Source of the DNA: G965207335 sp965207335
Lineage (GTDB): Bacteria; Pseudomonadota; Gammaproteobacteria; PS1; Pseudothioglobaceae
Length of the DNA: 64,000 bases
Reading direction: 5' to 3'
NCBI GenBank assembly: GCA_965207335.1
Contig: OZ242267.1
Coordinates: 1,364,001 to 1,428,000, forward strand
The notes under the pieces were generated by a model, which saw only the letters and a list, made by a program, of their open reading frames with translations, searched no databases and had not been told where the DNA came from. The position numbers were made by a program, and so were the translations under genes. Positions 55,347 to 64,000 of this stretch are shown here, one piece after another (the first letter of the stretch is position 1; each line of letters opens with the position of its first letter).

Positions 55347-56063
55347 TTATTGATTTAAACTTCTACCGCCATCAACAGCTAGTATTTGCCCTGTTATATA
55401 TGGTGAATTAGCAAAAAATAATACTGCATTTGCAATATCTTTTGCAGAACCTATTCTGTTTAAGGGAATTTTTTTTAGTATATTTTGTTTTTCCTCTAAA
55501 TTAAGAGCATTTTCTGGCCATAATATAGCCCCTGGTGCCACAGTATTGACTCTAATATCTGGAGCTAACTCTTTAGCAAGAGTCTTGCTAAGCATTACCA
55601 AAGATGCTTTAGCTATATTATATATACTGTGGTTTTTTAATGGTATATTGGCATAAATGTCAGCAATATTAACAATATTACCTAAGTTTTTTCTTAATTT
55701 AGTACACAGAGCTTGGCTTAGAAAAAATGCACAAGTTACATTCTGGTTTAATAAATTATTCCAATCATTTATTGTTGCCTCTAAAAATGGTGTAGGATAA
55801 AAAATAGATGCATTATTTACTAATAAGTCAATATTATCAATATTATCTGCCAAAACATTAATGTCATTACTATTAGTTAAATCAGCATATAATGCCTTAG
55901 CAGAACCTTTTCTAATGTTATTTAAAGAGCTGTTTAGAGAGTTTGCTTGATTTTTAGAGTTTTTATAATGGATAATAACATTATAATTATTATTGTGTAG
56001 TGTTTTAATAATTTGAGCTCCAATTCTATTAGAAGAGCCACTAACTAATGCAGTTTTTATCAT
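55347..56063 (-). CDS. short-chain dehydrogenase, pteridine reductase-like
   Basis: A 238-residue SDR. NADPH-binding start ALVSGSSNRIGAQIIKTL, the NNAS motif in LLVNNASIFYPTPF, active-site serine replaced in the VNIADIYANIPLKNHS segment, and the catalytic Y-x-x-x-K as YNIAK. The wording NNASIFYPTPF, AKASLVMLSKTLAKELAPDI and VAPGAILWPE fits pteridine reductases (FolM type) that reduce dihydromonapterin or dihydrobiopterin. The variant glycine motif (SGSSNRIG for TGxxxGxG) is usual in that group. Divergent from the methyltransferase gene, 6 bp apart, so the promoters overlap the coding starts. Confidence 0.82.
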   Translation of the reverse strand: MIKTALVSGSSNRIGAQIIKTLHNNNYNVIIHYKNSKNQANSLNSSLNNIRKGSAKALYADLTNSNDINVLADNIDNIDLLVNNASIFYPTPFLEATINDWNNLLNQNVTCAFFLSQALCTKLRKNLGNIVNIADIYANIPLKNHSIYNIAKASLVMLSKTLAKELAPDIRVNTVAPGAILWPENALNLEEKQNILKKIPLNRIGSAKDIANAVLFFANSPYITGQILAVDGGRSLNQ

Positions 56064-56069
56064 TTTATT

Positions 56070-57170
56070 ATGTCTTTAAAAGAAGTAATTAAAAAAAATA
56101 TTACAGAAAACTCTAAAGCTATTGGTTTTGATGAATTTATGAATCTTGCCTTATACCATAATCAATATGGTTATTATAGGACTAATAAGCAAAAATTTGG
56201 TAAACACGGTGATTTTACCACCTCTTGTGAATTATCACCATTGTTTGCTAATTGTTTAGCCAAACAAATAATAGAGGTAATTGATAATAAGTATAATATT
56301 TTAGAGTTTGGTGCAGGTAGTGGTATTTTAGCGGTTAATATTTTGCAGTATTTACAAAAGCAAAATAAACTTCCAAAAAATTACTATATTTTAGAATTAA
56401 GTGCTAGTTTACAACAACAACAACAACAAACTATTAATAAACATATTCCTGAACTTGCCAATAAATGTGTTTGGATAACTAATTTATTAAATAATTTTAA
56501 CGGTGTAGTAATTGCTAATGAGGTATTAGACGCAATGCCTAGTAAAAGATTTTTATTTAAAGATGGTAAAAGCTTTGAGTTGTGTGTTAGTTATAAAAAT
56601 GAAGATTTTATTTGGAAAAAACAAGAAACTAATAAAAATTTTAACTTTATAACAACAAATATTCTTAAAAATATTACTTATAAAACAGAGGTTAATTACT
56701 ATATAAAACCATGGTTAGAATTATTATATAATTCTTTAAACAAGGCTACAATATTTATTATAGATTATGGTTATAACAATAGCGAATATTACCATCCACA
56801 AAGAAAAGATGGCACACTAAGGTGTTATTATAAGCACCAAATAAGTAAAGATGTTTTTAAAAATATAGGCGAGCAAGATATTACAACTAGTGTTAATTTT
56901 TCTTGGGTTTATAATTATGCAAAAGATATTGGTTTTAATATTTTAGGTTATAGTACTCAAGCACACTTTTTATTAAATTTAGGCTTAGTAAATATGATTA
57001 CTGATAATGATTTATCTAAATATGAGCAAATTAAATTAGCAACATCTGTAAAACAATTAGTTTTACCAAGTGCCATGGGCGAGATATTTAAAGTAATAGC
57101 ATTAGGTAAGAATACTAAGATAAAATGTAGCGGTTTTAACTTGTATGATATGAGTCATAAATTAATATAA
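56070..57170 (+). CDS. MidA/NDUFAF7-like SAM-dependent methyltransferase
   Basis: A 366-residue protein of the DUF185/MidA family. Features: GFDEFMNLALYHNQYGYY near the start, GDFTTSCELSPLFANCLA, SAM-binding ILEFGAGSGILAVNIL, then VVIANEVLDAMPSKRF, and FIIDYGYNNSEYYHPQRKDG toward the C-terminus. The mitochondrial member methylates an arginine in a complex I subunit; the bacterial target is not known. Ten bp before uppP and on the same strand. Divergent from the SDR. Confidence 0.88.
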   Translation: MSLKEVIKKNITENSKAIGFDEFMNLALYHNQYGYYRTNKQKFGKHGDFTTSCELSPLFANCLAKQIIEVIDNKYNILEFGAGSGILAVNILQYLQKQNKLPKNYYILELSASLQQQQQQTINKHIPELANKCVWITNLLNNFNGVVIANEVLDAMPSKRFLFKDGKSFELCVSYKNEDFIWKKQETNKNFNFITTNILKNITYKTEVNYYIKPWLELLYNSLNKATIFIIDYGYNNSEYYHPQRKDGTLRCYYKHQISKDVFKNIGEQDITTSVNFSWVYNYAKDIGFNILGYSTQAHFLLNLGLVNMITDNDLSKYEQIKLATSVKQLVLPSAMGEIFKVIALGKNTKIKCSGFNLYDMSHKLI

Positions 57171-57180
57171 TCTTTAACTA

Positions 57181-57987
57181 ATGGATATATTACAGGCAAT
57201 ATTTTTAGCTTTTATTCAAGGAATTACCGAGTTTTTACCAATATCCTCATCAGCGCACTTAATTTTAATTCCAAAGTTAAGTAATTGGACTGACCAAGGT
57301 TTGATATTTGATATTGCTGTGCATTTTGGTAGTTTATTTGCTATTATTTGGTATTTTCGTAAAGATATTCTATCACTAACTAATGATTTTTTTGTATCAA
57401 TACCTAGATTACAATTAATAGGGCAGGCAAAAATTGCTTGGGGCATAATACTAGCTACTATACCTGTTGGAATAGCTGGATTATTATTTAAAGATATTAT
57501 TGCTAGTGATTTTCGCTCTATAATTATTATTGCTTATGCTAATTTATTTTTTGCTATTTTGCTAGGAATAGCTGATTATATAAATAATAAAAAAATTGAT
57601 ACAAGAAATAGTTTAACTTGGTTTGATATATTTTTTATTGGCTTTGCACAAACACTAGCAATAATACCGGGTACATCTCGCTCTGGTATTGCTATTACTG
57701 CTGGTTTATTGCTTGGTCTATCAAGGCATATGGCTGTTAAATTTGCATTTCTACTTGCTATACCAGTAATATTTTTATCAACCGTATTAGCTGTATTTGA
57801 CTTAACAACAGCAACAGAAGCTATAAACTATCAAATACTCATTATTGGTTTTGTAATATCTATGCTGGTTTCTTATATGGTAATAGCATTATTTATGAAG
57901 TTTATTGTATTGATAAGCCTAAATTATTTTGTATTATATAGAATCGTTTTGAGTGCTATTCTTTTGAATATTTTTTACTCTTACTAA
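57181..57987 (+). CDS. uppP: undecaprenyl-diphosphatase
   Basis: A 268-residue UppP/BacA membrane phosphatase (E. coli 273), which recycles undecaprenyl pyrophosphate for cell-wall synthesis. The two signature motifs are present: QGITEFLPISSSAHLILI (residues about 14-31, with the catalytic glutamate and histidine) and PGTSRSGIAITAGLLLGLSR (about 162-181). About eight membrane segments. Its 3' end overlaps the convergent CBS-domain gene by 54 bp. Confidence 0.96.
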   Translation: MDILQAIFLAFIQGITEFLPISSSAHLILIPKLSNWTDQGLIFDIAVHFGSLFAIIWYFRKDILSLTNDFFVSIPRLQLIGQAKIAWGIILATIPVGIAGLLFKDIIASDFRSIIIIAYANLFFAILLGIADYINNKKIDTRNSLTWFDIFFIGFAQTLAIIPGTSRSGIAITAGLLLGLSRHMAVKFAFLLAIPVIFLSTVLAVFDLTTATEAINYQILIIGFVISMLVSYMVIALFMKFIVLISLNYFVLYRIVLSAILLNIFYSY

Positions 57988-59208
57988 TTTAATAGTCTCT
58001 TTATCTACTTGTAAAATTTCAAATAATATATTATCAATTTTGATGCTAATATCTCGTTTTGGTATGTCATCTAGATGCTCTAATAATAATCCGTTTATTG
58101 TTGTAGTATTATCACTTATTATATTTACACCTAAATTATAATTAAATTCTCGTAAACTAATTTTAGGATTTATTAAATAGCTACCGTCGTCTTGTTTTAC
58201 TATATCTGCAAAATTTTCATTATAGTTAGAGGTAAAATCACCGACTATTTCCTCTAAAATATCCTCTAAGGTTACCATACCTACTACTCTTCCATACTCA
58301 TCTACAACCAAAGCCAAGTGTTGTTTATTTTTTTGAAATGCTAATAATTGCTTGCTTAAAGTAGTAGTTTTAGGAATAAAGTACGGCTCTATTATAATAT
58401 CTTTTACATTGTTAATATTAAACTTATCTTGTGAATATAAACTAACTATATCGCGAACATGCAGAATGCCTAAAATATTATCTTCAACACCATCAAATAC
58501 TAATATTCTGTTGTATTGTGAATATTGTAATTGCTTAACCAATGCATGCTTTTGGCTGATATCAATATCTATTAATTCTTTTCTAGGTATCATAATATCT
58601 TCAACATCAACTTTTTCTAAACCAACTATATTTAGTAGCATATCTTTATAATTACTTGATATATTGTATTTAGCATCATTAATTGCCATAATTAATTCTT
58701 CTGCATTAATGCTATTATCAGTTTTTGTTATTGATAATCCTAGTAATTTTAAATAGTACTTAGAAAGTATATTGATAATATATACTATAGGTTTTAATAG
58801 TATTACTAATTTAGAAATTATAATGCTGGCAGGAAGAGCTATTTTTTCTGGGTATCTAGCAGAGAATATTTTTGGTGCTGTTTCTGCAAATATTAAAATA
58901 ATAAATGTCAATAACAACGAAGCGACAATTACGAAACCATCACCACCTAACCTAATAGCAATAATGGTAGTAATAGCTGAGGCTAAGATATTAACTAAAT
59001 TATTGCCTAATAATATTGTGCTAATAAGCTCTTCTACTTTGTTTAGTAAATTATAAACATTTTTAGCATTCTTATTAGTTTTACTCAGACTTTTTAATTT
59101 ATAACGGTTAATTACCATCATTGATGTTTCACTGCCAGAAAAAAAAGCAGAGATAACAATAAGAGCAATTAAAATTAAAAATAAGTAGCCAGTAGCTATA
59201 TCTTCCAA
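57934..59208 (-). CDS. DUF21/CBS-domain membrane protein (CNNM/YfjD type)
   Basis: A 424-residue protein: N-terminal DUF21 membrane domain (about residues 1-180, FFSGSETSMMVINRYKLKSL as signature), a pair of CBS domains (VEDIMIPRKELIDID and ALVVDEYGRVVGMVTLEDIL), and a C-terminal CorC/HlyC domain from about 340 onward. The family is linked with magnesium or cobalt transport. Convergent with uppP (54-bp overlap) and 6 bp downstream of eno on the same strand, so probably in the eno transcript. Confidence 0.9.
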   Translation of the reverse strand: MEDIATGYLFLILIALIVISAFFSGSETSMMVINRYKLKSLSKTNKNAKNVYNLLNKVEELISTILLGNNLVNILASAITTIIAIRLGGDGFVIVASLLLTFIILIFAETAPKIFSARYPEKIALPASIIISKLVILLKPIVYIINILSKYYLKLLGLSITKTDNSINAEELIMAINDAKYNISSNYKDMLLNIVGLEKVDVEDIMIPRKELIDIDISQKHALVKQLQYSQYNRILVFDGVEDNILGILHVRDIVSLYSQDKFNINNVKDIIIEPYFIPKTTTLSKQLLAFQKNKQHLALVVDEYGRVVGMVTLEDILEEIVGDFTSNYNENFADIVKQDDGSYLINPKISLREFNYNLGVNIISDNTTTINGLLLEHLDDIPKRDISIKIDNILFEILQVDKETIKLVRVKNIQKNSTQNDSI

Positions 59209-59214
59209 TTTGTA

Positions 59215-60495
59215 TTAAGTGTTGTATTTAAATGCAGATAACCCTAAGTATTTTGCTTTTGGACCTAATTCTTCCTCTATTCTTAGCAATTGATTATATT
59301 TTGCTAACCTATCTGAACGAGATAATGAGCCAGTTTTTATTTGTCCACAAGCAGTTGCAACTGCTAAATCAGCTATAATGGTGTCCTCACTTTCACCAGA
59401 ACGATGCGAGATAATGACAGTATAATTAGCACTATTTGCAGTTTCTATTGCATCAAATGCCTCTGTTAGAGTTCCTATTTGATTAACCTTTATTAAAATA
59501 GAATTAGCAATATTATTATCTATGCACTTACTTAGAGTTTTGCTATTAGTAGTCATCAAATCATCGCCTACTAATTGAACTTTTTTGCCTAACTTATTGG
59601 TTAAAATTTGCCAGCCATCCCAATCATTCTCATCTAAACCGTCTTCAATTGAGATAATAGGGTAATTATCAACCAAATCAGCCAAATAATCAACAAAATG
59701 CTTGCTAGTTAGTTTTTTATTATCAGACTTTAAGTGATAAAAACCATCTTTATAAAACTCACTGCTTGCACAATCTATACCAATAAAAACTTCTTTATTT
59801 GCTATATAACCAGCCTTTTTAATAGCTAAAATAATTATATCTAAAGCTTCTTTATTAGATGATAAATTAGGTGCAAAACCACCTTCATCACCTACGGAGC
59901 TACTGTGTCCTTTTACTTCTAGTATTGTTTTTAAATTATGAAATATTTCAACTCCGCACCTTAGTGCTTCTTTAAAGCTATTAAAACCAGCAGGAATTAT
60001 CATAAATTCCTGTATATCAATATTATTATTAGCATGCTCTCCACCGTTTATGATATTCATCATAGGAACTGGCAAACAGTAATTATTGTAGTTATCAAAA
60101 GATTTGTAAACAGGCTGTTTATTATAGTTAGCTCTAGCTCTAGCACAAGCAAGAGATACCGCTAATATTGCATTAGCACCTAAGTTTTTTTTATTTTCTG
60201 TGCCGTCTAAGGTAATCATAGCATTATCAATTACTTGCTGATTACTAATGTTAAAACCAATTAAAGTATCATTGATTGTAGTGTTAATATTATTAACAGC
60301 AGTTAATACACCTTTACCTAAATATCTATTTTTATCGCCATCTCTTAGTTCAAGAGCTTCTCGTTGTCCAGTTGATGCTCCAGATGGTACAATAGCACTA
60401 CCTTTAACCCCATTTGCTAAAATAACATCAGCCTCTACAGTAGGGTTGCCTCTTGAATCTAAAACTTCTCTGGCATTAATACGCTCAATATTCAT
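59215..60495 (-). CDS. eno: enolase
   Basis: A 426-residue enolase (E. coli 432), which forms phosphoenolpyruvate from 2-phosphoglycerate. Diagnostic: INAREVLDSRGNPTVEADV, GASTGQREALELRDG, GGEHANNNIDIQEFMIIP, metal ligands in GIDCASSEF, SIEDGLDENDWDG and LVGDDLMTTN, and the catalytic loop ISHRSGESEDT. The upstream gap to amt (60496-60778) is divergent and AT-rich with no other gene; promoters for both are expected there but I cannot pick them out with confidence. Confidence 0.97.
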   Translation of the reverse strand: MNIERINAREVLDSRGNPTVEADVILANGVKGSAIVPSGASTGQREALELRDGDKNRYLGKGVLTAVNNINTTINDTLIGFNISNQQVIDNAMITLDGTENKKNLGANAILAVSLACARARANYNKQPVYKSFDNYNNYCLPVPMMNIINGGEHANNNIDIQEFMIIPAGFNSFKEALRCGVEIFHNLKTILEVKGHSSSVGDEGGFAPNLSSNKEALDIIILAIKKAGYIANKEVFIGIDCASSEFYKDGFYHLKSDNKKLTSKHFVDYLADLVDNYPIISIEDGLDENDWDGWQILTNKLGKKVQLVGDDLMTTNSKTLSKCIDNNIANSILIKVNQIGTLTEAFDAIETANSANYTVIISHRSGESEDTIIADLAVATACGQIKTGSLSRSDRLAKYNQLLRIEEELGPKAKYLGLSAFKYNT

Positions 60496-60778
60496 ATATA
60501 CGATGATTTAAACACATTATTTTACTTGAAAACATCATATTATTTTCAATAATTTTTGCAATATGAATTTTTGTTATAGTTAAAAATATTTAAGCTTAAT
60601 AATGTAGGTGTTTCTTTATTTAAGATTAGTTACAGTAATTAATGTTATAAAGTATTTGCAAATTACTATAAAATATTGCATAAATTTAGTTACGGTAAAA
60701 TTTTTATATCAGGTTTAAAATAAATTATTCTTATTATAGTTGATGAAAATTCTTTATAACATTAATTAAACAAAAATT

Positions 60779-62047
60779 ATGGAAAATCAAATTTTTGAAT
60801 TACAATACGCTATTGATACCTTTTACTTTTTAGTTATGGGTGCTCTGGTAATGTGGATGGCAGCTGGTTTCTCAATGCTAGAAGCTGGCTTAGTTAGAAG
60901 TAAAAATACCTCTGAGATTTTAACCAAGAATATTATGCTTTTTGCTATTTCTTGCACCTCTTATTTGGTAATTGGCTATGATATTATGTATGGTGGAGGT
61001 ATTTTATTAAATGGTATTGCTGGCGGAGAAACACTAGTTGCTGATGCACTTAAAGACTCTGTTGCTAATGGTTTTGGTGGTGATTCTGTTTATTCAAAGG
61101 CCGCTGATTTCTTTTTTCAAGTAGTATTTGTAGCAACAGCAATGTCGATTATATCTGGTGCAGTTGCAGAAAGAATGAAGTTATTTGCTTTTTTACTTTT
61201 TGCAGTTATTTTTACTGCTGTTATCTATCCGTTAGAAGGCTCTTGGACTTGGGGAGGTGTTAGTGTATTCGGCTTATATAATTTGGGTGATATTGGTTTC
61301 TTAGATTTTGCTGGTTCAGGTATTGTGCATATGGCTGGTGCTGTTGCTGCACTAGCAGGGGTTTTAGTATTAGGTGCTAGAAAAGGTAAATACAATTCTG
61401 ATGGTGGATCTAATGCTATTGTAGGTGCTAATCTACCATTAGCTACACTTGGAGTATTTATTTTATGGATGGGCTGGTTTGGTTTTAATGGAGGCTCAGT
61501 TTTAAAACTAGGAGATATGGCAAGTGCTAATTTAGTTGCTATGGTGTTTATCAATACCAATGCCGCTGCTGCTGGTGGCACAATTGCTGCTTTATTATTA
61601 GCAAAAGTATGGTTTGGTAAAGCAGATTTAACTATGGCACTAAATGGTGCTTTAGCTGGCTTAGTTGCTATTACCGCTGGTCCTGATACCCCAACGCCAT
61701 TTATTGCAACCTTAATTGGTGTTGTAGGAGGTTTGTTGGCTGTTACCTCTATTATTACCATGGATAGAGTATTTAAAATTGACGATCCTGTAGGTGCTAT
61801 ATCAGTACATGGCGTGGTTGGTATATGGGGATTATTAGCAGTACCATTAACCAATAGCGATGCTAGCTTTTATGCACAAATTATAGGGATATTTACTATT
61901 ATTATTTGGGTATTTGTTACTAGCCTTATAGTATGGTTAGTTATCAAAGCATTAATGGGTATTAGAGTAACAGCAGAAGAGGAATTTTCAGGAGTTGATA
62001 TTGCCGAGTGTGGCTTAGAAGCATACCCTGAATTTACTAATAAATAG
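60779..62047 (+). CDS. amtB: ammonium transporter
   Basis: A 422-residue Amt protein with about eleven membrane segments. Signature AGFSMLEAGLVRSKNTSEILTKN near residues 30-52, the first pore histidine in GSGIVHMAGAVAALAGVLVLG, the second in ISVHGVVGIWGLLAVPL, and the FNGGSVLK segment. It conducts ammonium for nitrogen uptake. No glnK partner gene is adjacent, which is unusual since amtB is often linked to glnK; it may be elsewhere. Downstream 62048-62333 shows no gene. With the dehydrogenase at 38 kb it suggests ammonium assimilation. Confidence 0.95.
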   Translation: MENQIFELQYAIDTFYFLVMGALVMWMAAGFSMLEAGLVRSKNTSEILTKNIMLFAISCTSYLVIGYDIMYGGGILLNGIAGGETLVADALKDSVANGFGGDSVYSKAADFFFQVVFVATAMSIISGAVAERMKLFAFLLFAVIFTAVIYPLEGSWTWGGVSVFGLYNLGDIGFLDFAGSGIVHMAGAVAALAGVLVLGARKGKYNSDGGSNAIVGANLPLATLGVFILWMGWFGFNGGSVLKLGDMASANLVAMVFINTNAAAAGGTIAALLLAKVWFGKADLTMALNGALAGLVAITAGPDTPTPFIATLIGVVGGLLAVTSIITMDRVFKIDDPVGAISVHGVVGIWGLLAVPLTNSDASFYAQIIGIFTIIIWVFVTSLIVWLVIKALMGIRVTAEEEFSGVDIAECGLEAYPEFTNK

Positions 62048-62333
62048 AGCTATTGCATAAAACTTAGGTTTTAGCACTTTTTTCTGGTTTAGATTATATT
62101 CTAAATATCATTAAAACAGACTATTATAAAGGTTATGCTAATATAACTGTTAATGCCTACAAATTTCTTTAAAAATTAATTACTCCAACTTTTTTTTAAG
62201 TATTTTTATGTTTAAAATTAATTTTTTGTATTTATATAATGTGGTATAATTGTTGCATTTACTAATAATTTTATTAGAATTTTGTTTTCTAGTATCTTTG
62301 TTAGAATCTATGATAATTTAAAAGGCATTAAAA

Positions 62334-62867
62334 ATGAAAAAACTTGGCATATTAATACTAATAAGCATTATGCATATATCACTATCTGCTGCTAATGAAG
62401 ATATATACTATGGTGCTGGTGTTGTAAAAACTTCATGGGATGAGGATATTATTTATAGCGATGGCAGTGTTGCTACTATTAAATATGATAAAGTAAATGC
62501 TAAATTCTTTATAGGTGTTTGGTTGGTGGAAAATATTGCTGCTGAATTCCAATATATTGGTTTTAATAAAGATGATAATGCTGATAATAATAGCATACAA
62601 GGTAATAGCATTGGTAGTTCATTACTTTATTATTCTCCAATAAATGATAGTGGATCTGTTTTCGCTAAAATTGGTTTTCACAGCTGGGATAACGATGTTT
62701 CAAGTGGTGGTGTGACTATATCTAATGATGGTAATAATGTACTATATGGTGTTGGTATAGATATGAAAATGATAAATAGCATATCGGCACGACTTGAGTT
62801 TGAAGCGCTAGAGTTTGGTAATACAAATACTGGTAATTTTGGTCTTAGCATTGTATATAATTTTTAA
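62334..62867 (+). CDS. outer-membrane beta-barrel protein
   Basis: A 177-residue exported protein. Signal peptide MKKLGILILISIMHISLSAA, then alternating amphipathic strands (YYGAGVVKTSW, KVNAKFFIGVWL, IAAEFQYIGF, SSLLYYSPI, SVFAKIGFHSW, ARLEFEALEF) and a C-terminal FGLSIVYNF with the terminal aromatic residue that is the barrel-assembly signal. It is likely an eight-stranded barrel of the OmpA/OmpW-like porin family. Function unknown. It stands alone between amt and the helicase; no nearby gene is on its operon. Confidence 0.75.
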   Translation: MKKLGILILISIMHISLSAANEDIYYGAGVVKTSWDEDIIYSDGSVATIKYDKVNAKFFIGVWLVENIAAEFQYIGFNKDDNADNNSIQGNSIGSSLLYYSPINDSGSVFAKIGFHSWDNDVSSGGVTISNDGNNVLYGVGIDMKMINSISARLEFEALEFGNTNTGNFGLSIVYNF

Positions 62868-63104
62868 AATAAATTACATATAGTAACTCTAAACCAGCAA
62901 AAATAGTTTTTATATTTATCTAATAATACTATAGGTTGAGGTTTTAGAATAGTATAAAGTCTAGGCTAATAATAAAACCATAACTCAAAACATTCCTTAC
63001 CTAGTATAAGAACTTGTTAAACTACTGCATAAGAGCTGTTTATTTATGCAAAAAGCAGTGTTATAACATTTAGCAGTACTAATATATTAGTACATCATAT
63101 AATT

Positions 63105-64000
63105 ATGGACTTTGTGTATGATAATAAATACCGACAACAAGTCCTAGATATTAGTAAGTCTTTTATAGTTCAAGCACCAGCTGGCTCTGGCAAAACAACA
63201 TTATTAATTAATAGGTACTTAAAGCTATTAACAGTAGTTCAAGCACCAGAAAATATTTTGGTAATGACTTTTACCAATAAGGCAGTAGCAGAGCTAAAAC
63301 AAAGACTATATTTTATATTATCTCAGGTAGCAGATAATAAACTAAAAGCAGATAATCATCATATACAGCAAACTTATAAACTAGCAAAAGAAGTTCTACT
63401 GCGTTCTAATAAATTATCTTGGCATATATTAGATAATGTAGAAAGACTAAAAATTACTACTATTGATGGGCTATCTAATAGTATTGTAGCCACATCTAAG
63501 CATATAACAATTAGCTCTAATACAAGGCAACAACAAGCATACCACCAAAGTGCAGAAGAAGTATTAAAACTTATTGATGATAGTGAATATAATGCAGATA
63601 TAGTAGCTTTATTAAAGTATTTTGATAATAATTGTACTAAATTTTGCCAATTAATAGCTACAATGCTAGCAAAAAGAGACCAATGGCTAAGATATACTAA
63701 TATAGGTATTACTAAGGATACAAATACTAATAAACTCAGACAGATATTAACAACTACTAGTAATAATATAATAAGTCAGCACCTAAAAAATACTATTAGT
63801 AGTTTTAATGAGGCTAGTTTAGGGTTTTTACCGCAATTAATAGCAATATCCCCTAAATTAAGTGAAGATAGCAAAAACTTCTTTCTTAATGCTAGTGATA
63901 CAACAGCTAATGCTATTGATTACTTTATTGAATTAAAAAAACTATTATTAACCCAAGATGGCAATATAAGAGTAAATATTCTAGGCTTTACTAAGCAAAA
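63105..64000 (+). CDS. UvrD/AddA-type helicase-nuclease subunit, N-terminal part (cut by window edge)
   Basis: At least 298 residues from the ATG at 63105, running off the right edge. The Walker A motif FIVQAPAGSGKTTLLINRYL (residues about 20-39) and helicase motif Ia ILVMTFTNKAVAELKQRL (about 52-69) are those of the UvrD/Rep superfamily, and the QAPAGSGKT wording fits AddA/RecB-like exonuclease helicases. Segment KITTIDGLSNSIV is motif Ic-like. AddA works with AddB in recombinational repair of double-strand breaks; whether an AddB lies next to it cannot be seen. The upstream gap 62868-63104 holds no gene, only the short dispersed repeat near 62999-63040. Confidence 0.8.
   Translation, partial: MDFVYDNKYRQQVLDISKSFIVQAPAGSGKTTLLINRYLKLLTVVQAPENILVMTFTNKAVAELKQRLYFILSQVADNKLKADNHHIQQTYKLAKEVLLRSNKLSWHILDNVERLKITTIDGLSNSIVATSKHITISSNTRQQQAYHQSAEEVLKLIDDSEYNADIVALLKYFDNNCTKFCQLIATMLAKRDQWLRYTNIGITKDTNTNKLRQILTTTSNNIISQHLKNTISSFNEASLGFLPQLIAISPKLSEDSKNFFLNASDTTANAIDYFIELKKLLLTQDGNIRVNILGFTKQ

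Noticed and set aside
61225..61854. Long minus-strand open frame of 209 codons within amt
   Set aside because: Antisense shadow of a well-conserved transporter gene; proline/threonine-rich with no family likeness.

Overview
The window is AT-rich chromosomal DNA (by eye about 30% GC) from a gammaproteobacterium. The basis is a gammaproteobacterial-looking 16S gene and a gene set that includes pdxB, aceK, ybeY, mnmE, an RNase E and priA. A secreted Gly/Asn/Trp-rich protein resembling sulfur globule proteins hints at a sulfur-oxidising or symbiont-like lineage, but that is inference.

Layout. 0-2 kb: cut-off TrpD2-like gene, Rieske protein, lytic transglycosylase lipoprotein and thiopurine methyltransferase, all on the minus strand. 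2-4.5 kb: a type II restriction-modification cassette bracketed by a 53-bp direct repeat copied from the glcB 3' end. 4.4-11.5 kb: the glyoxylate shunt (aceA, aceK, glcB) on the minus strand, split by 1.8 kb of repeats and one miniature transposable element (MITE). 11.7-14.3 kb: TlpA-like thioredoxin, ung, pdxB and a small secreted protein. 14.5-17.1 kb: five tandem paralogues of RiPP precursors with nitrile-hydratase-like (NHLP) leaders, with no modifying enzyme in sight; a sixth lies at 37.3 kb. 17.3-20.6 kb: priA, ybeY, TerB/J-domain protein. 20.8-27.4 kb: one rRNA operon (16S, tRNA-Ile, 23S, 5S) on the minus strand. Its 23S gene carries two intervening sequences, in helix 25 (a tandem array of 87-nt units) and helix 45 (a 73-codon ORF). 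27.5-35.9 kb: mfd, maf, folA, sulfur-globule-like protein, mnmE, yaaA, comF. 36-37.3 kb: a 393-bp tandem triplication with a MITE in each unit. 38-42.9 kb: glutamate-type dehydrogenase and a Fur-box-preceded ferric iron ABC transporter. 43.4-47.1 kb: lepA and a fused methyltransferase-endonuclease. 47.2-52.1 kb: repeats, a HupE-like membrane protein and a three-gene secreted cluster whose last gene is broken. 52.3-64 kb: aroE, rne, pteridine-reductase-like SDR, MidA-like methyltransferase, uppP, CBS/DUF21 protein, eno, amt, an outer-membrane barrel and the start of an AddA/UvrD-type helicase.

Two processes shape the window. A MITE of about 160 bp (inverted ends GAGACCTTTGCATAAAT, 5-bp target duplications) is present in at least eleven full or partial copies. 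Its ends sit directly upstream of ung, aceK and the iron-binding protein gene, where the AAAGG in the terminus can act as ribosome binding site. A second repeat of about 255 bp is amplified at three loci. The strongest candidates for something not yet described are the orphan NHLP precursor array and the doubly interrupted 23S rRNA.
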